Below, in pieces: positions 14,761 through 23,300 of a stretch of 30,629 bases of DNA. A program made the translations under genes and the position numbers. The notes under the pieces were generated by a model. That model was not told where the DNA came from. It ran no database searches and was given only the letters and a program-made list of their open reading frames with translations. Source of the stretch: JBDSKH01 sp035556655 (GTDB lineage: Bacteria; Actinomycetota; Actinomycetes; Actinomycetales; Microbacteriaceae); contig DATMFW010000076.1 in assembly GCA_035556655.1 (NCBI GenBank), forward strand, positions 1-30,629. The letters run 5' to 3'. Every line of letters begins with the position of its first letter. Positions within the stretch are counted from its first letter, which is position 1.

Positions 14761-15704
14761 CAGCGGCTGCCGTCGGTGAGCGGACCGCCGTACCACTCCT
14801 CGACGATGGCGCGGGCGATCGAGGTGGGGCCGGGCAGGATGATCTCACCCGACGCAGCGGCGTCGCGCAGCTCGTCGCGGGTGAACCAGCGCAGCTCCAT
14901 GATCTCCTCGCCGTCGGGCGTCCCCGCGGTCGGCGTGCCCTCGGCCACCCATGCGCGGAAGCCGACCATCAGCGATGCCGGGAACGGCCAGGGCTGGCTG
15001 CCGAGGTACACCGGATCGGTGACGACGAGACCCGACTCCTCGTGCACCTCGCGGATCACCGCCGACTCCAGCGACTCCCCCGGTTCGACGAACCCGGCCA
15101 GCAGCGAGAAACGGTTGCCCTCCCACATGGCGTTCGACCCGAGCAGCAGGCGATCCTCACCGTCGGTCACTCCGACGATCACCGCCGCGTCCGTGCGCGG
15201 GAACACCTCGCGGCCGTCCTCGTCGAGGCGCGTCCACCCCGCCGACCCCATCGCGGTCGCGGCGCCGGTCCGCGGCGAGAATCCGTAGGCGGTGTGCCAG
15301 TTGGCCAGCGCGAGGGCCTGGGTGAAGAGCCCGGCGTCGCGCTCCGACATCAGGTGGCCGAGCCGGCGCAGATCGCCCCAGGCACCCTCGACCGGCGCCG
15401 GGCCGGTGAGTTCGGCCGCCTGGGCGTCGTCGACGATCAGCGCGAGGACCGGTGCGCCCGCCGGGAGGTCGGGCGAGTCGGCGATCGCGCGCCCCAGGTA
15501 GAGGGCCGCCTCGTGCGGCACGGATGCGGCGGGCAGCAAGGCCAGGGATGCCTCGCCGTCGAGCAGCGCCTTTCCCTCGTGCAGGACGACGGCACGCGCC
15601 GATGCCTCGGCCAGCAGGCTCTCGGTGCCGGTGGCCCGAGCGCGGTGGTCGCGATCGAGGGCCGAGCGCGACAGCGGCAGCCGGGCGAGGAACGGGTCGG
15701 TCAC
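14757..15704 (-). CDS. nudC: NAD(H) pyrophosphatase-type Nudix hydrolase (NudC family), zinc ribbon lost
   Basis: A 315-residue NudC-family protein. The Nudix box starts at about Gly204 (GFVEPGESLES, then REVHEESG) and is intact. The NudC signature SQPWPFPAS (236-244) is present, which separates these enzymes from other Nudix hydrolases and points to NADH cleavage or NAD-cap removal from RNA. The zinc ribbon normally found before the Nudix domain, beginning F-C-x-x-C-G, reads FSPRTG here (142-147), and the second cysteine pair is also absent, so no structural zinc is expected. GTG 15704 has a GGAGGGGAGGG ribosome binding site and is chosen over the upstream ATG at 15752. It is the first gene of a pair with uvrD2. 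Confidence 0.88.
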   Translation of the reverse strand: MTDPFLARLPLSRSALDRDHRARATGTESLLAEASARAVVLHEGKALLDGEASLALLPAASVPHEAALYLGRAIADSPDLPAGAPVLALIVDDAQAAELTGPAPVEGAWGDLRRLGHLMSERDAGLFTQALALANWHTAYGFSPRTGAATAMGSAGWTRLDEDGREVFPRTDAAVIVGVTDGEDRLLLGSNAMWEGNRFSLLAGFVEPGESLESAVIREVHEESGLVVTDPVYLGSQPWPFPASLMVGFRAWVAEGTPTAGTPDGEEIMELRWFTRDELRDAAASGEIILPGPTSIARAIVEEWYGGPLTDGSRW

Positions 15705-15792
15705 GACACCCTCCCCTCCAGCCCGGCGTGCGGGCGTTTCACAGGCATGCACGAGGGGCGTGGCGGTCAGCCGTGGCGGGCACGGGGCGACC

Positions 15793-15798
15793 TACCCT
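15793..15798 (+). promoter_or_regulatory. -10 hexamer TACCCT, leaderless-type promoter
   Basis: TACCCT is followed by 6 bases and the ATG of the APH-fold gene; no ribosome binding site intervenes. Confidence 0.5.
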
Positions 15799-15804
15799 GT
15801 CGGC

Positions 15805-16791
15805 ATGGCCAGATCCCATCTCACTCTAGCGGCGCTCGCGACGTCGGCCGTGGACGGTCTGGACGTCGCCGCATCGCAGCCCCTGGGGTCGCGAGGCGGC
15901 GACTTCGACGCCGCTCTACTGACCGGCGCCGACGGCCGGCACTGGACGATCCGCGTCCCCCGCAGTGAACGCGCCGAGGCGGAGCAGTCGGCCGATCTCG
16001 TGGCGCTGCGCGCCCTGAGCGCCGGGGTACGCACCCGGCTGCCGTTCGCCGTCTCGACCCTCGCCGGGCAGGTCCCGGTCGACGGCACGCGCGCGGTGGT
16101 CTACGAGTTCGTGTACGGCTCCAAGGTGCCGCTGGCCGGCTTCAGCCTCGACTACGCCGCGTCCGTCGGCGAGGCGATCGCCGCGATCCACGCCCTTCCG
16201 ACCAGCTTCGTCGTGGATGCCGGGCTCCCGGCCCACAGCAGCGTCGATACGCTGCGCTCCACGGTCACGCTGATGGATCGCGCGGCCGCGACCGGGCTCA
16301 TCCCCGCCGCGCTGCTGCGCCGCTGGGAGGCCGCCTCGGAGGAGTCGGCGCTCTGGCAGTTCACCCCGACCGTGGTCAACGGCTCGCTCGGTTCCGACTC
16401 GTTCCTCGGGGCGGATGACCGGGTGACCGGAGTGCTCGGCTGGCACGCGTTGCGGGTCGGCGACCCGGCCCGCGACCTCAGCTGGCTGCTCGGTGGCGGC
16501 GACGACGTGTTCGATGCCGCGTTCGCGGCGTACTCCCGGCTGCGCGGCGCCGTCGACCGCCAGCTGCGCCAGCGCGCCACCCTGCTCAGCGAACTCGAGA
16601 TCGCGCGCTGGCTGCTGCACGGCACCGACACCCGTTCGACCGAGATCGTCGACGACGCCGTGGCGATGCTGAGCGGGCTCGTCGACGAGGTGCAGAAGGA
16701 CATCATGAACCCGATCGGCCCGCAGACGATGCCCGTGCTCGGGGTCGACCAGGTCGAGGCGCTGCTCGCCCGCGCCGAGAACGCCCGCTGA
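15805..16791 (+). CDS. APH/macrolide-phosphotransferase-fold protein, probable pseudokinase
   Basis: A 328-residue protein with the aminoglycoside/macrolide phosphotransferase layout: N-lobe with HWTIRVPRSERAEAE, hinge around VVYEFVYGSKVPL, and a helical C-lobe. The C-lobe scaffold GDPARDLSWLLGG is well kept, but the catalytic loop HGDxxxxN reads NGSLGSDS: Asp is Ser194 and Asn is Ser199. The metal-binding I-D-W reads L-G-W, with Gly212 in place of Asp. The 5- and 18-residue spacings equal those in active APH enzymes, so the alignment is secure and the loss appears real. It is therefore not expected to confer antibiotic resistance by phosphorylation. Divergent from nudC-uvrD2 and convergent with the MFS gene, 10 bases apart. 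Confidence 0.82.
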   Translation: MARSHLTLAALATSAVDGLDVAASQPLGSRGGDFDAALLTGADGRHWTIRVPRSERAEAEQSADLVALRALSAGVRTRLPFAVSTLAGQVPVDGTRAVVYEFVYGSKVPLAGFSLDYAASVGEAIAAIHALPTSFVVDAGLPAHSSVDTLRSTVTLMDRAAATGLIPAALLRRWEAASEESALWQFTPTVVNGSLGSDSFLGADDRVTGVLGWHALRVGDPARDLSWLLGGGDDVFDAAFAAYSRLRGAVDRQLRQRATLLSELEIARWLLHGTDTRSTEIVDDAVAMLSGLVDEVQKDIMNPIGPQTMPVLGVDQVEALLARAENAR

Positions 16792-16801
16792 CGCCGGCTG
16801 A

Positions 16802-18136
16802 TCAGGACCGGTTCGCCCCGACGATCCGAACGAAGCGCCGGGGGCTGCGCAGGCTGAACCGGATGCGCAGCTGGTGGCGCCGGGCCAGGACGATCGCGAC
16901 GACGACTCCGGCGGTCGCGGGGACGAGGCCGGCGACCGCGAAGGCGACGGTCGTGCCCAGGTGCTCCGCGATCCACCCCATGACGACGCCGCCGACGGCC
17001 TGCCCGCCGACCATCACCATGATGTAGATCGACATCACCCGGCCGCGGATGGCCATGTTGGTCGAGAGCTGGGTGAGTGATTCGGCGGCCGCCCCGAAGG
17101 TGATGCGCGACAGGCCGATCCCGACGAGGGCTCCGAGGAACAGCGGATACCACGGGGCGAACCCGGCGAACGCGGTGATCAGCCCGTAGGCGATGACCGT
17201 GAAGACCAGGCTGCGAAGCCGCAGCTCGCGGCGCAGCGTCGACAGGAACGACCCGACCATCGCGCCGACGGCGGCCAGCGAACTGTAGAGCCCGTATCCG
17301 GCCGCACCCGTGCCGTAGGTGTCCCCGGCGGAGGCCGTGAGCAGCACCGGCAGGCTCATGCCGAACAGCGCGTTGAAACCCAGCAGCACGAGCGGCCAGA
17401 AGATCGTGGGTTTGCCGTGGATGTAGCGCAACGCCTCGCGGATCTGGCCGCGCTGCGCGCTCACCCGGGGTGACGGGATCAGTTCCCGGCGCCGCATGAC
17501 GGCGAGGGCCACGATGGCGACCACGCTGGTGACGGCGTTGACGGCGATCGACCAGCCGGATCCGATGAGGACGATCAGCACCCCGGAGATGGCCGGCCCG
17601 AGCAGCCCGCCGAGGTGGAAGATCGAGGCGTTCAGGGCGATCGCGTTGCGCAGCCGCCGGGTGCCGACCATCTCGCTGACGAACGCCGAACGCGACGGAC
17701 CATCGATCGCCATCGAGGCGCCGGTCACGGCCGCGACCAGGAACACCTGCCAGACCTGCACCCAGCCGAGCAGCACGAGGGCGGCGAGCGTGCCGTTCGC
17801 GAGGGCGCCGACCGACTGGGTGATCAGCAGCACACGCCGGCGGTCGACGCGGTCGGACAGCACGCCCGCCCACGGCCCGAGCAGCAGGGTCGGGGCGAAC
17901 TGCAGGGTGACGGTGAGTCCGACCAGGGCGACGTTGCCGGTGAGCTCGAGAACCAGCCAGTCGACGGCGATGCGGGCCATCCAGCCGCCGGTGTTGGCGA
18001 ACAGCTGCGACACGATGTACAGCCGGTAGTTGTGGGCGCGCAGTGCGGCGAAGGTGTCGCGCAGGCGCGGCCGGGTCTCCAGCACCGGGATGGGTGCCGT
18101 GACGGTCGCGATGTCGACGGTGTCAACGGAACTCAT
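16802..18136 (-). CDS. MFS exporter (EntS/MFS_3-type)
   Basis: A 444-residue transporter with 12 predicted membrane helices. The motif-A loop GVLSDRVDRRR (91-101) after helix 2 marks the major facilitator superfamily, and the N-terminal sequence LRAHNYRLYIVSQLFANTGGWM is typical of the EntS-like exporters that handle siderophores, macrolides or other small amphiphiles. A basic C-terminal tail (RRHQLRIRFSLRSPRRF) is cytoplasmic. Start ATG 18136 is preferred over ATG 18166 because it follows TAGCGT with 8 bases; the longer start would run into the putative LysR site. The gene is divergent from a LysR regulator, so substrate-responsive control by that protein is likely. Confidence 0.88.
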   Translation of the reverse strand: MSSVDTVDIATVTAPIPVLETRPRLRDTFAALRAHNYRLYIVSQLFANTGGWMARIAVDWLVLELTGNVALVGLTVTLQFAPTLLLGPWAGVLSDRVDRRRVLLITQSVGALANGTLAALVLLGWVQVWQVFLVAAVTGASMAIDGPSRSAFVSEMVGTRRLRNAIALNASIFHLGGLLGPAISGVLIVLIGSGWSIAVNAVTSVVAIVALAVMRRRELIPSPRVSAQRGQIREALRYIHGKPTIFWPLVLLGFNALFGMSLPVLLTASAGDTYGTGAAGYGLYSSLAAVGAMVGSFLSTLRRELRLRSLVFTVIAYGLITAFAGFAPWYPLFLGALVGIGLSRITFGAAAESLTQLSTNMAIRGRVMSIYIMVMVGGQAVGGVVMGWIAEHLGTTVAFAVAGLVPATAGVVVAIVLARRHQLRIRFSLRSPRRFVRIVGANRS

Positions 18137-18144
18137 CGCGGTCC

Positions 18145-18150
18145 ACGCTA
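18145..18150 (-). promoter_or_regulatory. -10 hexamer TAGCGT, leaderless-type promoter of the MFS gene
   Basis: On the minus strand TAGCGT is followed by 8 bases and the ATG at 18136. The proximal operator-like repeat (18164-18180) lies 13 bases upstream, over the -35 region, a position where a bound regulator would control this promoter. Confidence 0.45.
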
Positions 18151-18163
18151 GCCTTGCCGAAGT

Positions 18164-18211
18164 CATTCGATCGCAGAATGGCGACTATTAGTCCCATTCG
18201 ATCTCCCAATG
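18164..18211. promoter_or_regulatory. Two LysR-type operator-like sites between MFS and LysR genes
   Basis: Site 1 (18164-18180) is CATTCGATCGCAGAATG, a CATTC-N7-GAATG palindrome that fits the LysR T-N11-A rule. Site 2 (18195-18211) is CATTCGATCTCCCAATG, with arms CATT and AATG. They agree at 14 of 17 bases and begin 31 bp apart, about three helical turns, so regulator dimers would sit on the same face. Site 2 reaches to 13 bases before the lysR GTG, which suggests autoregulation. Confidence 0.7.
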
Positions 18212-18224
18212 AGAGGTCCTTCCC

Positions 18225-19082
18225 GTGTTCGACCCCGCCCTGCTGCGCACCTTCGTCGCGGTCGCCGAGTCGCTGAGCTTCACCCGCGCGGCCGAGATCG
18301 TCCAGCTCAGCCAGCCCACCGTCAGCCAGCAGATCCGCAAGCTCGAGACCGCCGCGAACCGCGTGCTGCTCAGCCGCGACACCCGCGCCGTGTCGCTCAC
18401 CGACAACGGCGAGGCGATGCTGGGGTTCGCGCGCAGCATCCTCGCTGCACACGACGAGGCGGCGGCGTACTTCACCGGATCCGCGATGCGCGGGCGGTTG
18501 CGCTTCGGGTCCGCCGACGACCTGGCTCAGACGCAGCTGCCGCAGATCCTGCGGGACTTCCGGCAGCTGCATCCGCAGATCAACCTCGAACTCACCGTCG
18601 GCCAGAGCGCCATGCTGGCCAGGCGACTGCGGGCCGGCCAACTCGATCTCGTGTTCATCAAACAGGAGCCCGACCTGCCCGACGGCCGCGTTGTCCGGCG
18701 GGAGCGCCTCGTCTGGGTCGCCCACAAGTCGCTGCAGCTCGATCCCGACGCCCCGGTGCCGCTCATCGCGTATGTCGCCCCGAGCGTGACGCGGGATGCC
18801 GCCATCGGTGCACTGGAGGGATCCGGCCGCACGTGGCGCATCACCTGCAACGTGAAGGAGATCAACGGCGCCCTCGCCGCCCTGCGCGCCGCGATCGGGG
18901 TCGCGGTGCTGCCCCAGAACATGATCCCCGGCGACCTGGTGCCGGTCACCAGCGCGTTCGGCCTGCCGATGCTCGGCGAGATCGACTTCGCCCTGCTGGA
19001 CAACCCCCGCGCCTCCCGCGAACCGGTCGAGGCCCTGATCGGTGCGATCGTCGGCCGCGGGGTGGGTACGGCCTCCGGCTAG
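18225..19082 (+). CDS. LysR-family transcriptional regulator
   Basis: A 285-residue LysR-type regulator. The winged helix-turn-helix occupies the N-terminus (SFTRAAEIVQLSQPTVSQQI, about 18-37, followed by the linker helix) and a periplasmic-binding-protein-like effector domain spans about 88-285. The N-terminus LLRTFVAVAESLSFTRAAE resembles the LrhA/PecT subgroup. It is divergent from the MFS exporter with two 17-bp operator-like sites between them, a classical arrangement for effector-dependent exporter control. The GTG at 18225 follows GAGAGG. Its TAG stop overlaps that of the convergent M20 peptidase gene in the palindrome CTAG. Confidence 0.9.
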   Translation: MFDPALLRTFVAVAESLSFTRAAEIVQLSQPTVSQQIRKLETAANRVLLSRDTRAVSLTDNGEAMLGFARSILAAHDEAAAYFTGSAMRGRLRFGSADDLAQTQLPQILRDFRQLHPQINLELTVGQSAMLARRLRAGQLDLVFIKQEPDLPDGRVVRRERLVWVAHKSLQLDPDAPVPLIAYVAPSVTRDAAIGALEGSGRTWRITCNVKEINGALAALRAAIGVAVLPQNMIPGDLVPVTSAFGLPMLGEIDFALLDNPRASREPVEALIGAIVGRGVGTASG

Positions 19083-20350
19083 AGGTGGGCGCCGCAGCGC
19101 CGCGCGGCCAGCACGGCGAGCGACCGGGTCACCCGCAGCAGCTCGTCGACGCCGACCTGCTCGCGCGGGGCGTGGGCGAAGCGCACATCCCCCGGCCCGT
19201 AATGCAGCGTCGGAATGCCGCCGATCCCCGAGTACAGGCGCAGGTCGCTGCCGTAGGGGGCGGCGACCCGCTCGCTCGGGCGGCCCTCGACATCCGAGAT
19301 CGCGAGAGCCACCTCGTCGATGAACGGATGCGCGCCATCGATGCGGCCGCTGGCGAACTGGCCGCCGGGCCAGGACACCTCGACGGGGTGATCGCGCAGC
19401 CACGGATCGGCGAGCGACGCGGCGGCGAGGGCGACCTCGAGAGCCGCGCGCGCATCCGCCGGAGCCTCGTCCAGCCGCACCCCGAGACGCCCCTCGGCCA
19501 CCAGCAGATCGGGAACGCTGCTGGCCCAGTCCCCCGCGCGGACCGTGCCGACCGAGATCGGGTACGGCAGCGCCGTCGTGGTGAACAGCGGGTCGGGGTC
19601 GGCGTTGCGTTCGCGCTCGAGTTCGAGCAGGGCGGCATGGATCGGCAGGAACGCCTCGAAGGCGCTGTGGCCCTCCAGACGCGTACTGCCGTGCGCGGCA
19701 CGGCCCGCGACGCGCAGTTCGAAGGTCAGCGCGCCGGCGTTCGCCACGACGAGCCGCCCGCTGGTCGGTTCGGTGAGCACGGCCGCCTCACCGCGATGCC
19801 CGCGCAACATGGTGGCGAAGGCGCCCAGCCCGCCGTCCTCCTCGCTCACCACCGAGTGCAGGGCGAACGACCGCTCCAGCGCGACCCCGGATGCCACGAT
19901 CGCCCGCGCGACCGCCAGATTCGCGGCCGACCCGGCTTTCATGTCGCACGCGCCCCTGCCGTGCACGACGCCGTCGCGGATGGCGCCGCTCCACGGGTCG
20001 CGATCGACCCATTTCTCCAGGTCGCCGGTCGGAACGACATCGACATGCCCCTGCAGAACGAGGGCGGGTTCCCCCTCGCCGAGCGTCCCGACGACACCGT
20101 ACCCCTCGTGCCGGTCGGCCTCGATGCCGGGAAAGTCGGGGTGGGCGTACAGGTCGTCGAGGTCGAACTTCCACGAATCGACCTCGAAGCCCAGTTCGGC
20201 GAGCTGCCCCGCCTGGCGGTGCTGCAGCTCGGACTCGGCGTCGGTGCCGGTGACGCTCGGCACCCGGATCAGGTCGACGAGTTCCTGCACGAGAGCGGAC
20301 TCGTCGATGGCGTCGAGAATGCGGGTCTCGGCGGCGGTGACGTCGGTCAT
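19079..20350 (-). CDS. M20-family metallopeptidase (ArgE/DapE/ACY1-like deacylase)
   Basis: A 423-residue di-zinc hydrolase of the M20 family. Metal-site residues in order: His102 and catalytic-site Asp104 in LQGHVDVVP, bridging Asp136 in GRGACDMKAG, catalytic Glu170 with metal-binding Glu171 in VSEEDGG, Glu194 in LTEPTSG, and the C-terminal His393 in RFAHAPREQ. The dimerisation domain between about 205 and 330 contains AHGSTRLEGHSAFEAF. It deacylates or hydrolyses an amino-acid amide; no specific substrate can be named. The ATG at 20350 overlaps the adnB stop as ATGA, so it is translated from the adnAB transcript; a role in repair is not implied. Confidence 0.9.
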   Translation of the reverse strand: MTDVTAAETRILDAIDESALVQELVDLIRVPSVTGTDAESELQHRQAGQLAELGFEVDSWKFDLDDLYAHPDFPGIEADRHEGYGVVGTLGEGEPALVLQGHVDVVPTGDLEKWVDRDPWSGAIRDGVVHGRGACDMKAGSAANLAVARAIVASGVALERSFALHSVVSEEDGGLGAFATMLRGHRGEAAVLTEPTSGRLVVANAGALTFELRVAGRAAHGSTRLEGHSAFEAFLPIHAALLELERERNADPDPLFTTTALPYPISVGTVRAGDWASSVPDLLVAEGRLGVRLDEAPADARAALEVALAAASLADPWLRDHPVEVSWPGGQFASGRIDGAHPFIDEVALAISDVEGRPSERVAAPYGSDLRLYSGIGGIPTLHYGPGDVRFAHAPREQVGVDELLRVTRSLAVLAARRCGAHL

Positions 20351-23300
20351 GGGGTCACGTTAGCGCCGAACGCGGCACGCCAGAGCATCAGCAGCTCCTC
20401 CTCCGACTCGATGTGGTCGGGCCGCAGCACGTGGTCGTCGGCCACGAAGTAGAACGCGGCATCGATGAGCGACGGGTCGACGCCGGACCACTTGGCATAG
20501 GCCAGACGGTAGAGCGCCAGCTGCAGGCGCTTGAGGCGTTCGTCCTTCGCGTCCTTCGGGCGCTTGCCGGTCTTCCAGTCGACGACCTCGTAGCGTCCGC
20601 CGGATTCGTAGACGGCGTCGATCTTGCAGATGACGATGCGCCCGTCGAAGGGCAGGTGGATCTCGCGCTCGACCTCGACGGGACGCCTCGACGCCCACTC
20701 GGAGCCCTCGAAGACGGCCTGCAGCCGGGCCAGCTCTTCCGCATCGACCGGATCGCCCGCGTCGTCCAGCTCGAGCAGGTCGGCGTCGAGCTCGTCCGAG
20801 CCGCCGACGACGCCGTACCGCTGCTCGACCCAGGCGTGGAACACCGTGCCGAGCCGCGTGGCTCGGTAGGGCTTCTCGGGCATCGGGCGCAGCAGCGAGA
20901 GCGCGACATCGTCGGGGTCGCTCACGAAATCCTTGAACCGCGAGGCGGGCACCCGGGTGGGGACGATCACCGGCGGGCGTCCGGCCAGCCGCCGTTCGCG
21001 CTCCACCAGCAGGGTCTGCACCTGGTCGGCGAGCTCGCCGGCGAGCACCGGCTCGGCGCTGCGGACCAGGTCGGCGGCCCGCATGACGAGGGGACGCCTG
21101 CTCTCACCGAGCGGGTCCCGCGGCCAGGTGAAGGTCTCCAGATCGTCGCCCATCGGATTGGTGTCGGACGCCGGCTGATCGGGCTGGGACGGGATCACCC
21201 CCGCGTCGGAGAGTTCGACCAGCAGCGGGCTCGGGGCGCGCCACTTGATCTGCGTCGCCCAGAACGATCCGCTGAGCAGCAGGTCGTGCCGGGCTCGCGT
21301 GACGGCGACATAGGCGAGCCGGCGCTCCTCGTCGTCGAAGCGCCGCTGGACGGCGGCCCGGAACAGCTTGCGAGCCGCCGCGAGCTCGGCGCGGGTCGTC
21401 GCCTCCTCCCAGGCGTAGAAGGGGAGGTCGTCGGCATCGCCGCGGAACGGCCAGGGCAGCTTGCCGAATGAGAGCCAGCCCCCGAGCCCCTCGACGGGCT
21501 TCATCGGCAGTTCGTCGGCGACCATCCGCGGGATCGCCACGGCATCCCATTCCAGGCCCTTCGCACCGTGGATGGTGAGCACCTGGACCGTACCGGGCAC
21601 GGGGTCTTCGGGGCGCGGCGAGAGGTCCTCCTTCTCCTCCGCGGCACGCAGCCAGGCGAGGAACCCGCGCAGAGACGCCCGGTCATCGAGCGCGAGGTAG
21701 CCGTCGACGGCATCCAGCAGGGCCGCGACCCCGGCTCCGCCCAGGGTGCGGGTCTCGTTGGCGACCACCTCGATGTCGAGGCGCAGCTCGTGTTCGACGA
21801 CGGCGACGAGATCGGGAAGCGGCAGCGAGATCCGGGCGCGCAGCTGTGCGATGGTCAGCCCGGCATCCACGAGGCGGGGCAGGCCCTCCGGGCTGAACCA
21901 CTCGCGCACGCGGTGGCCCTCGGGGCTGTGGGCGAGGAAGTCGAGGGCGTCCACGATCGAGCCGCCCTCGCCCTCGGTCACGGTGGCGCGCATGCGCTTC
22001 TCGAGATCCTCGCCGAGCAGTTGCTGCTTGTAGTCGTGCTCGCGCAGCCACGACGACACGCGACGCAGGGCGTGCAGGTCTTGCACCCCGATGCGCCAGC
22101 GCGAGCCGGCGAGCAGCCGCAGCAGCTCGAGCCCCGCCTCGGCGTCGCCGAGGACCGTGAGCATGCACACGATGTCGGCGACCTCGGGCTCGGCCAGAAG
22201 CCCCCCGATGCCGAGGACGTGCGTGCGCACCCCGCGCTCGCGCAGCGCCGCGAGGAACACGGGCTGCGTGCGGCGGGCGCGCATCAGCAGGGCCGCCGAC
22301 GGCGCAGTGCCCGACGGCAGCGGTTCGTCGATGGTGCCGACCCGGCGTGCGAACCACTCGGCGACCTCGGCGGCCTCGGTTTCGAGATCTTCGGCGACGA
22401 CGACGTCGACGTCGTGGTCGGTCGCCTCGGGCGAGGGCACCAGCCGCTCGACCGGGATGCGCGAGGCCTGCGCGAACGGCGCGACGAGGGTGTTCGCGGC
22501 ATCGAGGATGCGCGTGCCGTTGCGCCAGCTGGTGGTGAGCGCGAACGGGAGGCCGGTCGCGCCGAACTGCCGGGCGAACTGCTCGAGGTTCGACGCCGAC
22601 GCGCCGCGCCAGCCGTAGATCGACTGGTTGGGGTCGCCGACCGCCATCACCGGGGTGCCGGCGAACAGCGCGGCGAGCAGCCGGGTCTGCACGACCGAGG
22701 TGTCCTGGTACTCGTCGAGCAGCACGACCCGGTAGCGGTCGCGGTACTCCGCGCCCACACGCTCCTGCCTGCCGACGATCTCGAGCGCGAGCGCGACCTG
22801 ATCGGAGTATTCGACGAGGCTGCGCTCGAACTTCGCCGCCTCGTACTCGGCGGCGAGGTCGAGCAGGACGTCGAGGGTTCCGACGGTCGCCGCGATCCGC
22901 TCTTCGTCGGCGAGGACCGCCTTGCCGCCGAGCGGGAGGTCCGCCGTCGCGGCGAACCGGGCGGCGTAGGCGCGCACCTCCTCGGGACGCGCCAGATTCT
23001 CGGCCATCGACCGGCTCAGCTCGAGCACGGCGCCCACGACCGGGTCGAGGTTCTTGTCCAAGTCGGGAAGGGACGGGTGCGTCGAGCGGGTGACCACGGC
23101 GCGCGCGAGCTGCCAGGCGCCGGCGTCGCCGAGCACCGAGCCATCGGCCTCGCGCCCGACCAGGATCGCGTTGTCGCGGAAGATCGCGTTGGCAAACGAG
23201 TTGTAGGTGGCCACCTCGGCGGCCTCGAACGGATCGTGATCCTCGGGGATCAGTCCCGTCGCGGCGAGTTGCCCGACGCGCTTGCGGATGCGCGCCAGCA

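Noticed and set aside
12865..15288. An 807-codon plus-strand open frame over uvrD2 and nudC
   Set aside because: No recognisable motif and shadow-type composition; both minus-strand genes have full catalytic motifs.
15805..16791. Macrolide or aminoglycoside resistance kinase
   Set aside because: The fold is right but the catalytic Asp, Asn and metal-binding Asp are all replaced, so a resistance call is not supported.
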